Below are positions 16,397-25,709 of a stretch of 64,000 nt of DNA, piece by piece. The position numbers and the translations under genes were made by a program. The stretch lies in assembly GCA_016215605.1 (NCBI GenBank), contig JACRJB010000067.1, positions 62,001 through 126,000 on the forward strand, in the 5' to 3' direction. The notes below the pieces were generated by a model. The model saw only the letters and a program-made list of their open reading frames with translations, was not told the DNA's origin and searched no databases. Position 1 is the first letter of the stretch. Each line of letters starts with the position of its first letter. This DNA comes from Rhodopseudomonas palustris. Its GTDB lineage: Bacteria > Pseudomonadota > Alphaproteobacteria > Rhizobiales > Xanthobacteraceae.

Positions 16397-16977
16397 GCGC
16401 GAAAATCCGCAAGATCGTCGTCATCGTCGAAGAGACGCTGACTGAAATGGGACGCACCGTCACGCCGCCGACCCGCCGCGCCGCCGCTATCGCGGTGATC
16501 GAAAATCCGTTCGCCGGTCGCTACGTCGAGGACCTGTCCGAGCTGATCGCGATCGGCGAAGAACTCGGCGGGCTGCTCACCGAGAAGGCGGTCGCCGCGC
16601 TCGGCATCGACGGCGCCAAGGCCGAGAGCTACGGCAAGGCCGCACTGGTCGGCGAGAACGGCGAGTTGGAACACGCCGCCGCCTTGCTGCACCCGAAGAT
16701 GGGCGCGCCGGTGCGCAAGGTGCTCGGCAAGGGCGCGGCCTTGATCCCGTCGTCGAAGCGGCGCGGCGGCCTCGGCGCCGAGCTCGACATTCCGCTCGGG
16801 CACAAGGACGCCGCCTTCGTGCGCAGCCATTTCGACGGCATGCAGGTGAGTGTATCGGATGCGCCGCGCGCCAATGAGATCGTGGTGGCGGTGGCCGTCA
16901 CGGATTCCGGCCGGCCGCTGCCGCGCGTCGGCGGACTGACGACCGCCGAAATCAAAGGCGAAGACGGGCTACGCTAA
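16393..16977 (+). CDS. DUF1185 family protein, paralogue B
   Basis: The 194-residue paralogue of the preceding protein shares AVIENPFAGRYVEDL, SYGKAALVG, FVRSHFDGMQV, DAPRANEI and AEIKGEDGLR. Its ATG overlaps the stop of paralogue A (ATGA), implying equal production. Differences cluster in the central region, LHPKMGAPVRKVLGKG versus WHVPGGYAMREILGDA, which may separate a catalytic from a structural role. No known pathway step is assigned to this family. A gap of about 100 bases follows before the transporter genes. Confidence 0.82.
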   Translation: MSAKIRKIVVIVEETLTEMGRTVTPPTRRAAAIAVIENPFAGRYVEDLSELIAIGEELGGLLTEKAVAALGIDGAKAESYGKAALVGENGELEHAAALLHPKMGAPVRKVLGKGAALIPSSKRRGGLGAELDIPLGHKDAAFVRSHFDGMQVSVSDAPRANEIVVAVAVTDSGRPLPRVGGLTTAEIKGEDGLR

Positions 16978-17078
16978 AGAATGATGTTTTCGAGTGAGGC
17001 GGAGCCCGGCTCGCTTGAAGGCAAAAACGTCAAGACGACGAGTGGCTGAGGTTGGTTCAACACAGAGGGCATGAGCGT

Positions 17079-18275
17079 ATGAAACAAGTTGCACGACTAG
17101 CTTTGACGGCACTGCTTTTCGCTTCCGGCGTCGCCCATGCGCAGCAGGGCGAGATCAAGGTCGGAGAGATCAACTCCTATTCGGCCCTGCCCGGCTTCAC
17201 CGAGCCTTACCGCAAGGGCATGGAACTGGCGCTGAAGCAGATCAACGACGCCGGCGGCATCAAGGGCAAGAAGCTGGTCGTCATCACCAAGGACGACGGC
17301 GGCAAGCCGGGCGACGCGCTGACCGCCGCCAACGAACTGGTGTCGCGCGACGGCGTGGTGCTGATCGCGGGCGGCTTCCTGTCGAATATCGGGCTGGCGC
17401 TGTCGGACTTCGCCAAGCAGAAGAAGGTGCTGTACGTCGCGGCCGAGCCTCTCACCGACGCTATCGTGTGGTCGAAGGGCAACGATTACACCTTCCGGCT
17501 GCGCACCTCGAACTACATGCAGGCCTCGATGCTGGCGGAAGAAGCCGCCAAGCTGCCGGCCAAGAAGTGGGCCACCATCGCGCCGAACTACGAATTCGGC
17601 CAGTCGTTCGTCGCCGCGTTCAAGGAAATCCTGAGCAAGAAGCGTCCGGACGTCGAGTTCGTCGCCGAGCAGTGGCCGCCGCTCAACAAGATCGACGCCG
17701 GCCCGGTGCTGCAGGCGATCGACGCCGCCAAGCCCGACGCCATCCTCAACGCCACCTTCGCCGGCGATCTGGTGAAGCTGGTCCGCGAAGGCAACACCCG
17801 CGGCGTGTTCAAGGACCGCGCGGTGGTGAGCTATCTGACCGGCGAGCCGGAATATCTCGACCCGCTGAAGACTGAAACGCCGGAAGGCTGGATCGTCACC
17901 GGCTATCCCTGGTACGCGATCGACACGCCGGAGCACAAAGCCTTCCTCGACGCCTATCAGCAGCTCAACAAGGACTATCCGCGGCTCGGTTCGGTGGTCG
18001 GCTACGCCACCGTGAAGACCATCGCCGCCGTGCTGACGGCCACCGACGATCATTCGACTGACGGCCTGGTCAAGGCGATGAAGAACCTGAAGGTCGACAC
18101 CCCGTTCGGCACGGTCGTCTACCGCGCCGGCGATCATCAGTCGACGATGGGCGCCTTTGTCGGCAAGACCACGCAGAAGGACGGTAAGGGCATCATGGTC
18201 GACGTGGTGTTCAAGAAGGGCGCCGACTATCTGCCGAGCGAGGCCGACGCCGCCAAGCTGCGTCCGGCGAACTGA
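17079..18275 (+). CDS. Liv-type ABC transporter, periplasmic substrate-binding protein
   Basis: The 398-residue precursor has a Sec signal peptide (MKQVARLALTALLFASGVAHA, cleavage near residue 21). The mature type I binding protein reads IKVGEINSYSALPGFTEPYRKG, GGIKGKKLVVITKDD, then FAGDLVKLVREG and SVVGYATVKTIAAVL. It resembles LivK/HbpA-like receptors that bind amino acids or aromatic and carboxylic acids. Its position inside the nicotinate cluster suggests nicotinate or 6-hydroxynicotinate as ligand, by inference only. I start at ATG 17079, preceded by AGAGGG. A palindrome follows the stop codon. Confidence 0.87.
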   Translation: MKQVARLALTALLFASGVAHAQQGEIKVGEINSYSALPGFTEPYRKGMELALKQINDAGGIKGKKLVVITKDDGGKPGDALTAANELVSRDGVVLIAGGFLSNIGLALSDFAKQKKVLYVAAEPLTDAIVWSKGNDYTFRLRTSNYMQASMLAEEAAKLPAKKWATIAPNYEFGQSFVAAFKEILSKKRPDVEFVAEQWPPLNKIDAGPVLQAIDAAKPDAILNATFAGDLVKLVREGNTRGVFKDRAVVSYLTGEPEYLDPLKTETPEGWIVTGYPWYAIDTPEHKAFLDAYQQLNKDYPRLGSVVGYATVKTIAAVLTATDDHSTDGLVKAMKNLKVDTPFGTVVYRAGDHQSTMGAFVGKTTQKDGKGIMVDVVFKKGADYLPSEADAAKLRPAN

Positions 18276-18276
18276 G

Positions 18277-18299
18277 GCGTCGCGGGCGACGCGTCGCCC
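18277..18299 (+). other. Intercistronic palindrome after the binding-protein gene
   Basis: GGGCGACGCGTCGCCC (18284-18299) is a perfect 16-base palindrome. It overlaps an alternative stem GCGTCGC-GG-GCGACGC (18277-18292). No T tract follows. Hairpins at this place in ABC operons often stabilise the upstream mRNA, so the binding protein is made in excess. Confidence 0.45.
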
Positions 18300-18395
18300 T
18301 CGCGTACTGCTCCCGACTTTGACGAACGGCCGCCGCTGGCGACAGCGGCGGCGACCATCGGGTTCATCGATTTTCTCCAGACGAAAGGCGTCGCC

Positions 18396-20309
18396 GTGGA
18401 ACTGATCTTGGTCCAGGCCCTCAGTGGTCTCGCCAGCGCTGCGTCGCTGTTCCTGGTGGCGTCGGGGCTCTCGATCATCTTCGGCGTCACGCGCATCGTG
18501 AACTTCGCGCACGGCGCCTTCTACATGCTGGGCGCCTATGTGGCTTTCACGCTGACCGACCGTTTCTCCGGCGCGCTCGGCTTCTGGGGCGGCCTCGTCG
18601 CCGCCAGCCTGATTGTCGCGCTGCTCGGCGCGTTGATGGAGATGGTGCTGCTGCGCCGCATCTATCACGCGCCCGAGCTGTTCCAGTTGCTTGCCACGTT
18701 CGGCGTGACGCTGATGGTTCAGGACATCGTGGTGCTGATCTGGGGCGCCGACGATCTGATGGGGCCGCGCGCCCCTGGCTTTACCGGAGCGTTCAGCCTG
18801 TTCGGCCGGCTGGTGCCGACCTACGATCTCTTGCTGATCGTGCTCGGCCCCGCCGTGCTCGGCGCACTGTGGCTGCTGTTTCACCGCACCCGCTGGGGCG
18901 TGCTGGTGCGCGCCGCGACGCAGGATCGCGACATGGTCGCGTGCCTCGGCGTGAATCAGAAGTGGCTGTTCACCAGCGTGTTCGCGCTCGGCGTGTTCCT
19001 CGCCGCACTCGGCGGCGCGCTGCAGATCCCGCGCACCACCGTCACCCACTACATGGACCTGTCGATCATCGTCGAAGTGTTCGTGGTGGTGGTGATCGGC
19101 GGCCTCGGCTCGGTCACCGGCGCGTTCATCGCCGCGGTGCTGGTGTCTGAACTGAACGCGCTGGGCATCCTGGTGCTGCCGAAGATCTCGCTGATCGCGG
19201 TGTTCCTGGTGATGGCGGTGGTGCTGGTGGTGCGGCCCTACGGCCTGCTCGGCAAGGCCGAGCGCGGCGTGCGCGCCAGCGCCGGGATCTCGTTCCGTCC
19301 GTGGAAGCCGATGTCGCAATGGGAACGCATCGGCGCCGCGGTGCTGGTGGCGAGTGCGGCGCTGCTGCCGTTGTTCGCCGGCAACTACCTGCTGAGCGTC
19401 GGTTCGGAGATCCTGGTGTTCGTGCTGTTCGCCGCCAGCCTGCACTTCATGATGACGGTGGGCGGCCTCGCCTCGTTCGGCCATGCCGCGTTCTTCGGCC
19501 TCGGTGCTTACGGCGCCGCCTTCGCGGTCAAATTTCTCGGGGCGCCGATGGAGGTGGCCCTGCTCGTCGGCCCGCTGTTCGGGCTGATCGGGGCCGTGGT
19601 GTCGGGCTGGTTCTGCGTGCGGCTGTCCGGGGTGTATTTCGCGATGCTGACGCTGGCCTTCGCGCAAATCATCTGGTCGATCGCGTTCCAATGGGTCGAG
19701 GTGACCGGCGGCGACAACGGCATTCTCGGAATCTGGCCGTCGGCCTGGGCGTCCAGCCCGCGGGGCTTCTTCTGGCTGACGCTCGGCGTTTCCGTCGTCG
19801 GCGTGGCGCTGCTGCGGATGCTGGTGTTCTCGCCCTACGGCTTCGGGCTGCGGGCGACGCGCGACAACACCTTGCGCTCCGATGCCATCGGCATCGATCG
19901 CAAGTCGGTGCAGTGGGCCGCTCTGCTGGTGGCCGGCACCTTCGCCGGCGTCGCCGGCGCGCTGTTCGCCTTCCTTAAGGGCTCGGTGTTTCCGGAGTCG
20001 CTGGCGATTCCGATCTCGGTCGACGGCCTGGTGATGGTGCTGCTCGGCGGCATCGAGACCGTGTCCGGCGCGGTGGTCGGCGCGATCGTCTACAAGGCGC
20101 TGGCGATCTGGCTGATGAGCCAGACCGACCTTTCCAAGCTCGTGCTCGGCGCGATCATCGTGCTGCTGGTGGTGGCTGCGCCGAAGGGCATCGTCGGCTT
20201 CATCGAAGATTGGCGCCATCGCCGCCCGCCCGCACCGAACGGCACCGGCCCCGAAGCCGCGGGCAAGTCGGGCACGGTCGGAATCGCCAAGATGGAGGCC
20301 GCCGAATGA
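18396..20309 (+). CDS. Fused Liv-type ABC permease (LivH-LivM in one chain)
   Basis: The 637-residue membrane protein joins both permease subunits. Residues 1-295 are LivH-like (GLSIIFGVTRIVNFAHGAFYMLGAY; FVVVVIGGLGSVTGAFIAA). After a short linker (RPWKPMSQWER), residues 310-600 are LivM-like (GGLASFGHAAFFGLGAYGAAF; VDGLVMVLLGGIETVSGAVVGA). About 14-16 membrane helices are expected. The GTG at 18396 is the start. Its stop overlaps the next ATG. Such fusions are common in Liv-type systems. It works with the binding protein before it and the two ATPases after it. Confidence 0.9.
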   Translation: MELILVQALSGLASAASLFLVASGLSIIFGVTRIVNFAHGAFYMLGAYVAFTLTDRFSGALGFWGGLVAASLIVALLGALMEMVLLRRIYHAPELFQLLATFGVTLMVQDIVVLIWGADDLMGPRAPGFTGAFSLFGRLVPTYDLLLIVLGPAVLGALWLLFHRTRWGVLVRAATQDRDMVACLGVNQKWLFTSVFALGVFLAALGGALQIPRTTVTHYMDLSIIVEVFVVVVIGGLGSVTGAFIAAVLVSELNALGILVLPKISLIAVFLVMAVVLVVRPYGLLGKAERGVRASAGISFRPWKPMSQWERIGAAVLVASAALLPLFAGNYLLSVGSEILVFVLFAASLHFMMTVGGLASFGHAAFFGLGAYGAAFAVKFLGAPMEVALLVGPLFGLIGAVVSGWFCVRLSGVYFAMLTLAFAQIIWSIAFQWVEVTGGDNGILGIWPSAWASSPRGFFWLTLGVSVVGVALLRMLVFSPYGFGLRATRDNTLRSDAIGIDRKSVQWAALLVAGTFAGVAGALFAFLKGSVFPESLAIPISVDGLVMVLLGGIETVSGAVVGAIVYKALAIWLMSQTDLSKLVLGAIIVLLVVAAPKGIVGFIEDWRHRRPPAPNGTGPEAAGKSGTVGIAKMEAAE

Positions 20310-21088
20310 CCACGCTGCTCGACGTCAAAGGGCTGGTGAAGTCCTATTCCGGCGTGCATGCGGTGCGCGACGTCAGTTTCGCGGTCAGGCCCGGCGAAAT
20401 CCTGGCGCTGATCGGCCCGAACGGCGCCGGCAAGAGCACCTGCTTCAACATGCTCAACGGCCAGATCCGGCCGGACGCCGGCTCGATCAAGCTCGCCGGC
20501 GAGGAAGTCGTCGGCCTGCCGCCGCGCACGGTGTGGCGGCGCGGCGTCGGCCGCACCTTTCAGATCACCGCGACGTTCTCGTCGATGACCGTGCGTGAAA
20601 ACGTTCAGGTCGCGCTGCTGTCGTTTCACCGCCGACTGTGGTCGTTGTTCGGCTATGCCGGCAAAAGCTATCTCGACGAGGCGAACGAACTGCTGACCCT
20701 TGTCGGCATGCAGGAACAGGCCGAGCGGCCCTGCGGCGAACTCGCTTACGGCGACCTCAAGCGCCTCGAGCTGGCCGTGGCGCTGGCCAACCAGCCGCGG
20801 CTGCTGCTGATGGACGAGCCGACCGCCGGCATGGCGCCGAAGGAACGCGTCGAACTGATGCGTCTGACCGCCGGCATCGCCCGCCGCAAGGACATCGGCG
20901 TGCTGTTCACCGAGCACGACATGGACGTCGTGTTCGAACACGCGGACGAAGTGATGGTACTGAACCGCGGCCAGCTGGTGGCGCGCGGCACGCCGCAGCA
21001 GGTCCGCAGCGATCCGCACGTCCAGGCGATCTATCTCGGAGACGGCCTGCTGTACGACGCCAAGCACCGCAAGGAGACCGTGCAATGA
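20306..21088 (+). CDS. Liv-type ABC transporter ATPase (LivG-like)
   Basis: The 260-residue ATPase has Walker A GPNGAGKST, the LivG-type insertion around GRTFQITATFSSMTVRENV, a degenerate ABC signature LAYGDLKRLELA, Walker B LLLMDEPTAGMA and the switch His in FTEHDMDVVF. It powers the fused permease at the inner membrane together with the following LivF-like ATPase. ATG 20306 overlaps the permease stop, and its own stop overlaps the next ATG (ATGA), indicating coupled translation. Confidence 0.92.
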   Translation: MTTLLDVKGLVKSYSGVHAVRDVSFAVRPGEILALIGPNGAGKSTCFNMLNGQIRPDAGSIKLAGEEVVGLPPRTVWRRGVGRTFQITATFSSMTVRENVQVALLSFHRRLWSLFGYAGKSYLDEANELLTLVGMQEQAERPCGELAYGDLKRLELAVALANQPRLLLMDEPTAGMAPKERVELMRLTAGIARRKDIGVLFTEHDMDVVFEHADEVMVLNRGQLVARGTPQQVRSDPHVQAIYLGDGLLYDAKHRKETVQ

Positions 21089-21789
21089 AGCTTGAAGTCT
21101 CCGACCTCAACAGCTTCTACGGACCGGCCCACATCCTGTTCGACGTCGGTTTCGCCGTCGGCGAAGGCGAGGTCGTCGCGATGCTCGGGCGCAACGGCGC
21201 CGGCAAGAGCACCACGTTTCGCTCGGTGGTCGGCCTGGTGTCGCGGCGCGCCGGCAGCGTGATCTTCGAGGGCGAGGACGTCTCGCGACTGCCGCCCTAC
21301 GAGATCGTGCGGCGCGGGCTCGGCTACGTGCCGGAGGACCGCCGGATCTTCACCGAGCTGAGCGTCGAGGAGAATTTCGAGGTCGGCCGCCAGAAGGCCC
21401 GCCCGGGCGTGGCCGAATGGACGCCGGACCGGATCTACAAGCTGTTTCCCAATCTGGGCGAGATGCGCAAGCGGCTCGGCGGCGACATGAGCGGCGGCGA
21501 ACAGCAGATGCTGAGCATCGGCCGGACGCTGATGGGCAACCCGTCGCTGGTGCTGCTGGACGAACCCTCCGAGGGGCTGGCGCCGAAGATCGTCGAACAG
21601 ATGGCCGACGCCATTCTGGCGATGAAGCGCGAAGGACTCAGCATCATCATTTCCGAGCAGAATTTGCATTTTGCCAAGCTGATCTGCGATCGCGCCTATA
21701 TCATCGAGAAGGGACGCATTCGATTCTCCGGCACGATCGACGAACTCGAAGCGCACCCCGAAATCCGGGACGCCTACCTTGCGGTGTGA
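21085..21789 (+). CDS. Liv-type ABC transporter ATPase (LivF-like)
   Basis: The 234-residue ATPase has Walker A GRNGAGKSTT, LGYVPEDRRIFTELSVEEN typical of LivF, signature MSGGEQQML, Walker B LVLLDEPSEGLAP and EQNLHFAKLICDRAYIIEKG. It forms the second nucleotide-binding subunit of the transporter. It is the last transport gene; the MarR regulator gene follows after 26 bases. Confidence 0.92.
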   Translation: MKLEVSDLNSFYGPAHILFDVGFAVGEGEVVAMLGRNGAGKSTTFRSVVGLVSRRAGSVIFEGEDVSRLPPYEIVRRGLGYVPEDRRIFTELSVEENFEVGRQKARPGVAEWTPDRIYKLFPNLGEMRKRLGGDMSGGEQQMLSIGRTLMGNPSLVLLDEPSEGLAPKIVEQMADAILAMKREGLSIIISEQNLHFAKLICDRAYIIEKGRIRFSGTIDELEAHPEIRDAYLAV

Positions 21790-21815
21790 GCAGGACGGGG
21801 CAGCGAGGCCGCTAG

Positions 21816-22277
21816 TTGAGTAAGAAATCGGTATCGACCAAGCGCGGCGCAAAGAGCAAGGCCGCATCGACTTATCTGCTCGACGCTCAAGTCGGTTTCA
21901 TGCTGCGCCAGGTGATCCAGCGCCACGCGACCATCTTCGTCGGCCGCATGGGCGAGGATCTGACGATGACCCAGTGGGCGGCGCTCGCCAAGCTGTTCGA
22001 GCTCGGCCCCTGCTCGCAGAACCTGCTCGGCCGCTACACCGCGATGGACGCCGCCACCATCAAGGGGGTGGTCGAGCGTCTGGTGAAGCGCGGCCTGCTC
22101 GACACCAGTCCCGACCCCGAGGATGGACGCCGCCTGGTGGTCGCGCTGACGCCGGAAGGCACAGCCTTGACGGAGCGCTCCATCGCGGTGGCGCACCAGA
22201 TCACCAAGGAAACGCTTTCGCCCCTCACGAAGGACGAACGCACGCTGTTCCTCGCCCTGCTGGAGCGGCTGAAGTAG
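21816..22277 (+). CDS. MarR-family transcriptional regulator
   Basis: The 153-residue protein has the MarR winged-helix layout: an N-terminal helix (LDAQVGFMLRQVIQRH), LTMTQWAALAKLFELGPCSQNLLGRYTAMD, recognition helix TIKGVVERLVKRGLL and wing SPDPEDGRRLVVALT. A TTG start at 21816 gives a basic N-terminal tail (SKKSVSTKRGAKSK). In P. putida and Bordetella, MarR-type proteins (NicR, BpsR) repress nicotinate genes, with 6-hydroxynicotinate as inducer. This gene is the best candidate for binding the TTCATTNGTATAC sites at 8909 and 13335, and it may be autoregulated as part of the operon. Confidence 0.88.
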   Translation: MSKKSVSTKRGAKSKAASTYLLDAQVGFMLRQVIQRHATIFVGRMGEDLTMTQWAALAKLFELGPCSQNLLGRYTAMDAATIKGVVERLVKRGLLDTSPDPEDGRRLVVALTPEGTALTERSIAVAHQITKETLSPLTKDERTLFLALLERLK

Positions 22278-22285
22278 CGGACGTC

Positions 22286-22305
22286 TATGCGGCATCGGCC
22301 GCATA
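22286..22305. terminator. Hairpin between convergent MarR and ggt genes
   Basis: TATGCGGC-ATCG-GCCGCATA is a perfect eight-pair stem, nine bases after the MarR stop. No strong T tract follows on either strand. A terminator role for one or both converging operons is plausible from position. Confidence 0.35.
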
Positions 22306-22382
22306 TGCACCGTCTCATCTTCCACGCAAGCCGAGCCGATGCCCGCTACTCGACCGAGCGAGTGCGGCGACCACCGCCGCGA

Positions 22383-23960
22383 TCAATAGCCGAGCGCCAA
22401 TCCATCTTTGCGATGATCGGACGCGCCCAGCAGAACGCCGCGCGCACGATCGATGCGGATCGCCTGGCAGCCGCCGATCGCTTCCTCGGTCCGGCGTACG
22501 GTGTGTCCGCGCCGTTGCATCTCGTCGAAAATGTCCTGGCCGATCGTGGTCTCGAGCGACAACGCGCCGTCGAAGCAGAAGCTGCGCGGACGCTCGGCCG
22601 CGGCCTGAATGTCGAGGCCGAGGTCGAGCACATTCGAGATGAAGTTCGCATGCCCGGCGGCCTGATAGTGACCGCCCATCACGCCGAACGGCATCACCGC
22701 CTGATCGCCCTGCATCAGCATGCCGGGAATGATCGTGTGCATCGGCCGCTTGCTCGGCGCCAGCGAGTTGGGATGGCCGGGCTTGGCGCGGAAGCTCCAG
22801 CCGCGATTGTGCAACAGCACGCCGGAATTCGGCGCATAGATGCCGCTGCCGAACGGCGAGAAGATCGAATTGATCAGCGACACCGCATTGAGATCGCGGT
22901 CGACCACGGTGACGTACACCGTGTCGCGATGCTCGGTGTCGAGCCACGGCTGCGCCTCGCCGGCGCGGTCCATCGTGATCGCCTGCCGGATCTGGCCGAT
23001 CACGGCGTCCGACAGAAAGCGGGCGGGTTCGAGCGGGTGGATCGCCGGATCGCAGAAATAGGCGTCGCGCGTCGCATAGGCCGCCTTGGTGGCCTCGGCG
23101 AGCAGATGAATTCGATCGGCCTCATTGAGCTTGCCGACCTCGAAGCCTTCGAGCACGCGCAGGATCATCAGCGCGGCGAGGCCCTGCCCGTTCGGCGGAC
23201 ATTCCATCACGGTGAAGCCGCGATAATCGGCCGAGATCGGCGTCACATCTTCGGAGCGATGCGCGGCGAAATCATCCATGCTGTGCGCGCCGCCGAGCTT
23301 GCGCAGCACCGCCACCATCTCCTCGGCGACTTCGCCCTGGTAGAAGCCGGCGCGGCCCTCGCGGGCGATCTTGCGCAGCGTTGCGCCGAGCCGCGGCTGG
23401 GCGCGGACGTCGCCGATCTCAGGGACTTGCCCGCCGGGCAGGAACTGCGCGGCGGCGTTCGGGTCGATCTCGACGCGTGCGCGAAACCGGCGCCAGTCGG
23501 AGGCGACCCGCGGCGTGACGCAGAAGCCCTGCTCCGCGGCCTCGATCGCCGGCGCCAGCACATCCGCCAGCGGCAGAGTGCCGTGCCGCTCGATCAGCGT
23601 GCACCACGCATCGATCGCCCCCGGAATGGTGACGGCCTCGGGCGAGGTCGGCGGGATGTCGCGCGCCTCGCCGCCAGCGTATTTCTCCGCATCGGTGCCA
23701 GCCGGCGTGCGGCCGGAGCCGTTCAGCGCGATCGACCGGCCGCCGCGCAAAGCGATCAGCGCGAAGCAGTCGCCGCCGATCCCGGTCATCTGCGGTTCGA
23801 CGACACCCTGCACCGCGACCGCGGCCACAGCGGCGTCGATCGCATTGCCGCCACGACGCAGGATATCGACCGCAGCCAGCGTCGCGCGCGGATGCGACGT
23901 CGCCGCCATGCCGTTCTGCGCCCCCGCGAGCGAGCGGCCAGTCTTGTGGAAATCGCGCAT
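22383..23960 (-). CDS. Gamma-glutamyltransferase-family protein
   Basis: The 525-residue Ntn-hydrolase homologue shows [29 protein letters not shown] at the N-terminus, GIGGDCFAL, and [11 protein letters not shown] near 330, where the Thr after Asp is the probable autoprocessing nucleophile. [11 protein letters not shown] and [12 protein letters not shown] follow. Family enzymes hydrolyse or transfer gamma-glutamyl groups, or act on cephalosporin side chains or N-acyl compounds. Unlike classical GGT it has no signal peptide, so it should act in the cytoplasm on an imported substrate. It is the last gene of the nine-gene operon starting at gabT. ATG 23960 is chosen because it begins just before the conserved domain. 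Confidence 0.85.
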   Translation of the reverse strand: MRDFHKTGRSLAGAQNGMAATSHPRATLAAVDILRRGGNAIDAAVAAVAVQGVVEPQMTGIGGDCFALIALRGGRSIALNGSGRTPAGTDAEKYAGGEARDIPPTSPEAVTIPGAIDAWCTLIERHGTLPLADVLAPAIEAAEQGFCVTPRVASDWRRFRARVEIDPNAAAQFLPGGQVPEIGDVRAQPRLGATLRKIAREGRAGFYQGEVAEEMVAVLRKLGGAHSMDDFAAHRSEDVTPISADYRGFTVMECPPNGQGLAALMILRVLEGFEVGKLNEADRIHLLAEATKAAYATRDAYFCDPAIHPLEPARFLSDAVIGQIRQAITMDRAGEAQPWLDTEHRDTVYVTVVDRDLNAVSLINSIFSPFGSGIYAPNSGVLLHNRGWSFRAKPGHPNSLAPSKRPMHTIIPGMLMQGDQAVMPFGVMGGHYQAAGHANFISNVLDLGLDIQAAAERPRSFCFDGALSLETTIGQDIFDEMQRRGHTVRRTEEAIGGCQAIRIDRARGVLLGASDHRKDGLALGY

Positions 23961-24050
23961 TGTGGGTTCCTTGTTGGATGGGGGTGCGTCGCGCTTCCCG
24001 CGGGCAGCCAACGCTCCGCGATTTGCCGACGAAAGGCCAGAGCCGTTCGA

Positions 24051-25709
24051 CTATGCTGTCATCGCATTCGGCGCCGTGGCGGCCTGCGGGCCGGCGAACA
24101 GGCTGCGGCCCGGAATGGCATCCAGCAAGGCACGGGTGTAGGCATGCTGCGGCGAGGTGAACACCGACTTGGTATCACCCTGCTCGACGATCTCGCCGTG
24201 GCGCATCACCACGATGCGGTCGGCGATCTCGGCGGCGACGCGCAGATCGTGGGTGATGAACAGCATCGCCAGGTTCATCTCTTCGCGCAATTCCGCGAGC
24301 AGGTCGAGGATCTGCGCCTGCACCGAGACGTCGAGCGCCGACACCGCCTCGTCGGCGACCAGCACCATCGGCTTCAGCGCCAGCGCGCGCGCGATGCAGA
24401 TGCGCTGGCGCTGGCCGCCGGAGAATTCGTGCGGATAACGCCCGGCGGCGCTGGCCTCGAGCCCGACGCGCGCCAGCAGCCGCCTGGCGTCGGCCATCGC
24501 CTCGGCGGGCGGCGCGCCGTAGGCCATCGGCCCGCGCGCGATCGCGTCGCCGACCTTCTGCCGCGGATCGAGCGCGGCGAACGGATCCTGAAACACGATC
24601 TGCACCTTGCGGCGCATCGCCCGCAGCTGGCTGCCGCGCAGCTCGAGGAAGTCCGCGCCGGCGAATTCGATCGCGCCGGCATCGGGCTCGATCAGCCGCA
24701 TGATGATGCGGCCGAGCGTCGATTTGCCGGAACCGGACTCGCCGACCACCGCGACGGTCTCGCGCGGCCGCAGGCTGAGCGCGACGTCGCGCACCGCGAC
24801 GACGGTCCGGTCGGGCCGGAACAGCCCCTGACCGGTGACGAAGGTCTTGTTCAGCCCGTGCGCATCCAGCAGCGGCTCGCCCTCGATCTTGCGATCGACG
24901 GTCGACGCCGGTCGCGAGCCCGGCACAGCGGCGATCAGCGCCTTGGTGTAGTCGTCCTTTGGCCGCCGCAGCACCTCGTCGACGCTGCCCTGCTCGACCA
25001 CACGGCCGTTGCGCATCACCACGACGCGGTCGGCGATGTCGGCGACCACGCCGAAATCATGGGTGATGAACAACACGCCCATGCCGCGCTCGGCCTGCAG
25101 CCGACGGATCAGCGCCAGGATCTGCTTCTGCGTGGTGACGTCGAGCGCGGTGGTCGGCTCGTCGGCGAGCAGCAGCGCCGGATTGTTGGCCATCGCCATC
25201 GCGATCATCACCCGCTGGCGCTGGCCGCCGGAGAGCTGGAACGGATAGCTGCGCACCAGCGTCGCCGGCTCCGGCAACCCGACCGCCGCGATCAGCTCCA
25301 GCACCCGCGCGTCGAGCTCGGCGCGGCTCGGCCGCGGCGCCGCGTGCACCAGGATGACCTCGGCGATCTGATCGCCGACCCGCGCCAGCGGATTGAGCGC
25401 GCTCAGCGGCTCCTGAAAGATCATCGAGATCGCGCCGCCGCGCAGGCCGCGCATGGCGTCGTCGTCGGCATGAGCGATGTCGTCGCCGCGAAACCGGATG
25501 GTGCCGGCGCCGATCTCGAGGCTCGGCGGCAGCAGGCCCAGCACGGCATGCGCGGTGATCGACTTGCCGGAGCCGGACTCGCCGACCAGGCAGACGATCT
25601 CGTTGCGGCCGACGCTGAGCGACACGTCGGCGACAGCGTGGCTGCGATCGCCGCCGTGCGGCAGCTCGACCGACAGGTGCTCGACGGACAGCAGGGTTTG
25701 GTCGCTCAT
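24051..25709 (-). CDS. Fused peptide-type ABC transporter ATPase (DppD-DppF)
   Basis: The 552-residue protein contains two complete ATPases. The first has [26 protein letters not shown] and [13 protein letters not shown]. The second has [26 protein letters not shown] and [12 protein letters not shown]. Each carries the oligopeptide-type C-terminal extension. The second Walker B has DEAVSALD rather than DEPTSALD, a common DppF variant. It energises the two permeases encoded upstream. Its ATG overlaps the dppC stop. The layout resembles glutathione and dipeptide importers (GsiA-like fusion). Confidence 0.92.
   Translation of the reverse strand: MSDQTLLSVEHLSVELPHGGDRSHAVADVSLSVGRNEIVCLVGESGSGKSITAHAVLGLLPPSLEIGAGTIRFRGDDIAHADDDAMRGLRGGAISMIFQEPLSALNPLARVGDQIAEVILVHAAPRPSRAELDARVLELIAAVGLPEPATLVRSYPFQLSGGQRQRVMIAMAMANNPALLLADEPTTALDVTTQKQILALIRRLQAERGMGVLFITHDFGVVADIADRVVVMRNGRVVEQGSVDEVLRRPKDDYTKALIAAVPGSRPASTVDRKIEGEPLLDAHGLNKTFVTGQGLFRPDRTVVAVRDVALSLRPRETVAVVGESGSGKSTLGRIIMRLIEPDAGAIEFAGADFLELRGSQLRAMRRKVQIVFQDPFAALDPRQKVGDAIARGPMAYGAPPAEAMADARRLLARVGLEASAAGRYPHEFSGGQRQRICIARALALKPMVLVADEAVSALDVSVQAQILDLLAELREEMNLAMLFITHDLRVAAEIADRIVVMRHGEIVEQGDTKSVFTSPQHAYTRALLDAIPGRSLFAGPQAATAPNAMTA

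Noticed and set aside
17097-20219. Very long antisense open frame (over 1000 codons) opposite the Liv-type binding protein and permease
   Set aside because: It is rich in His, Arg, Gln and Asp with no recognisable domain, as expected from the reverse frame of GC-rich genes; the plus-strand genes have clear family motifs.
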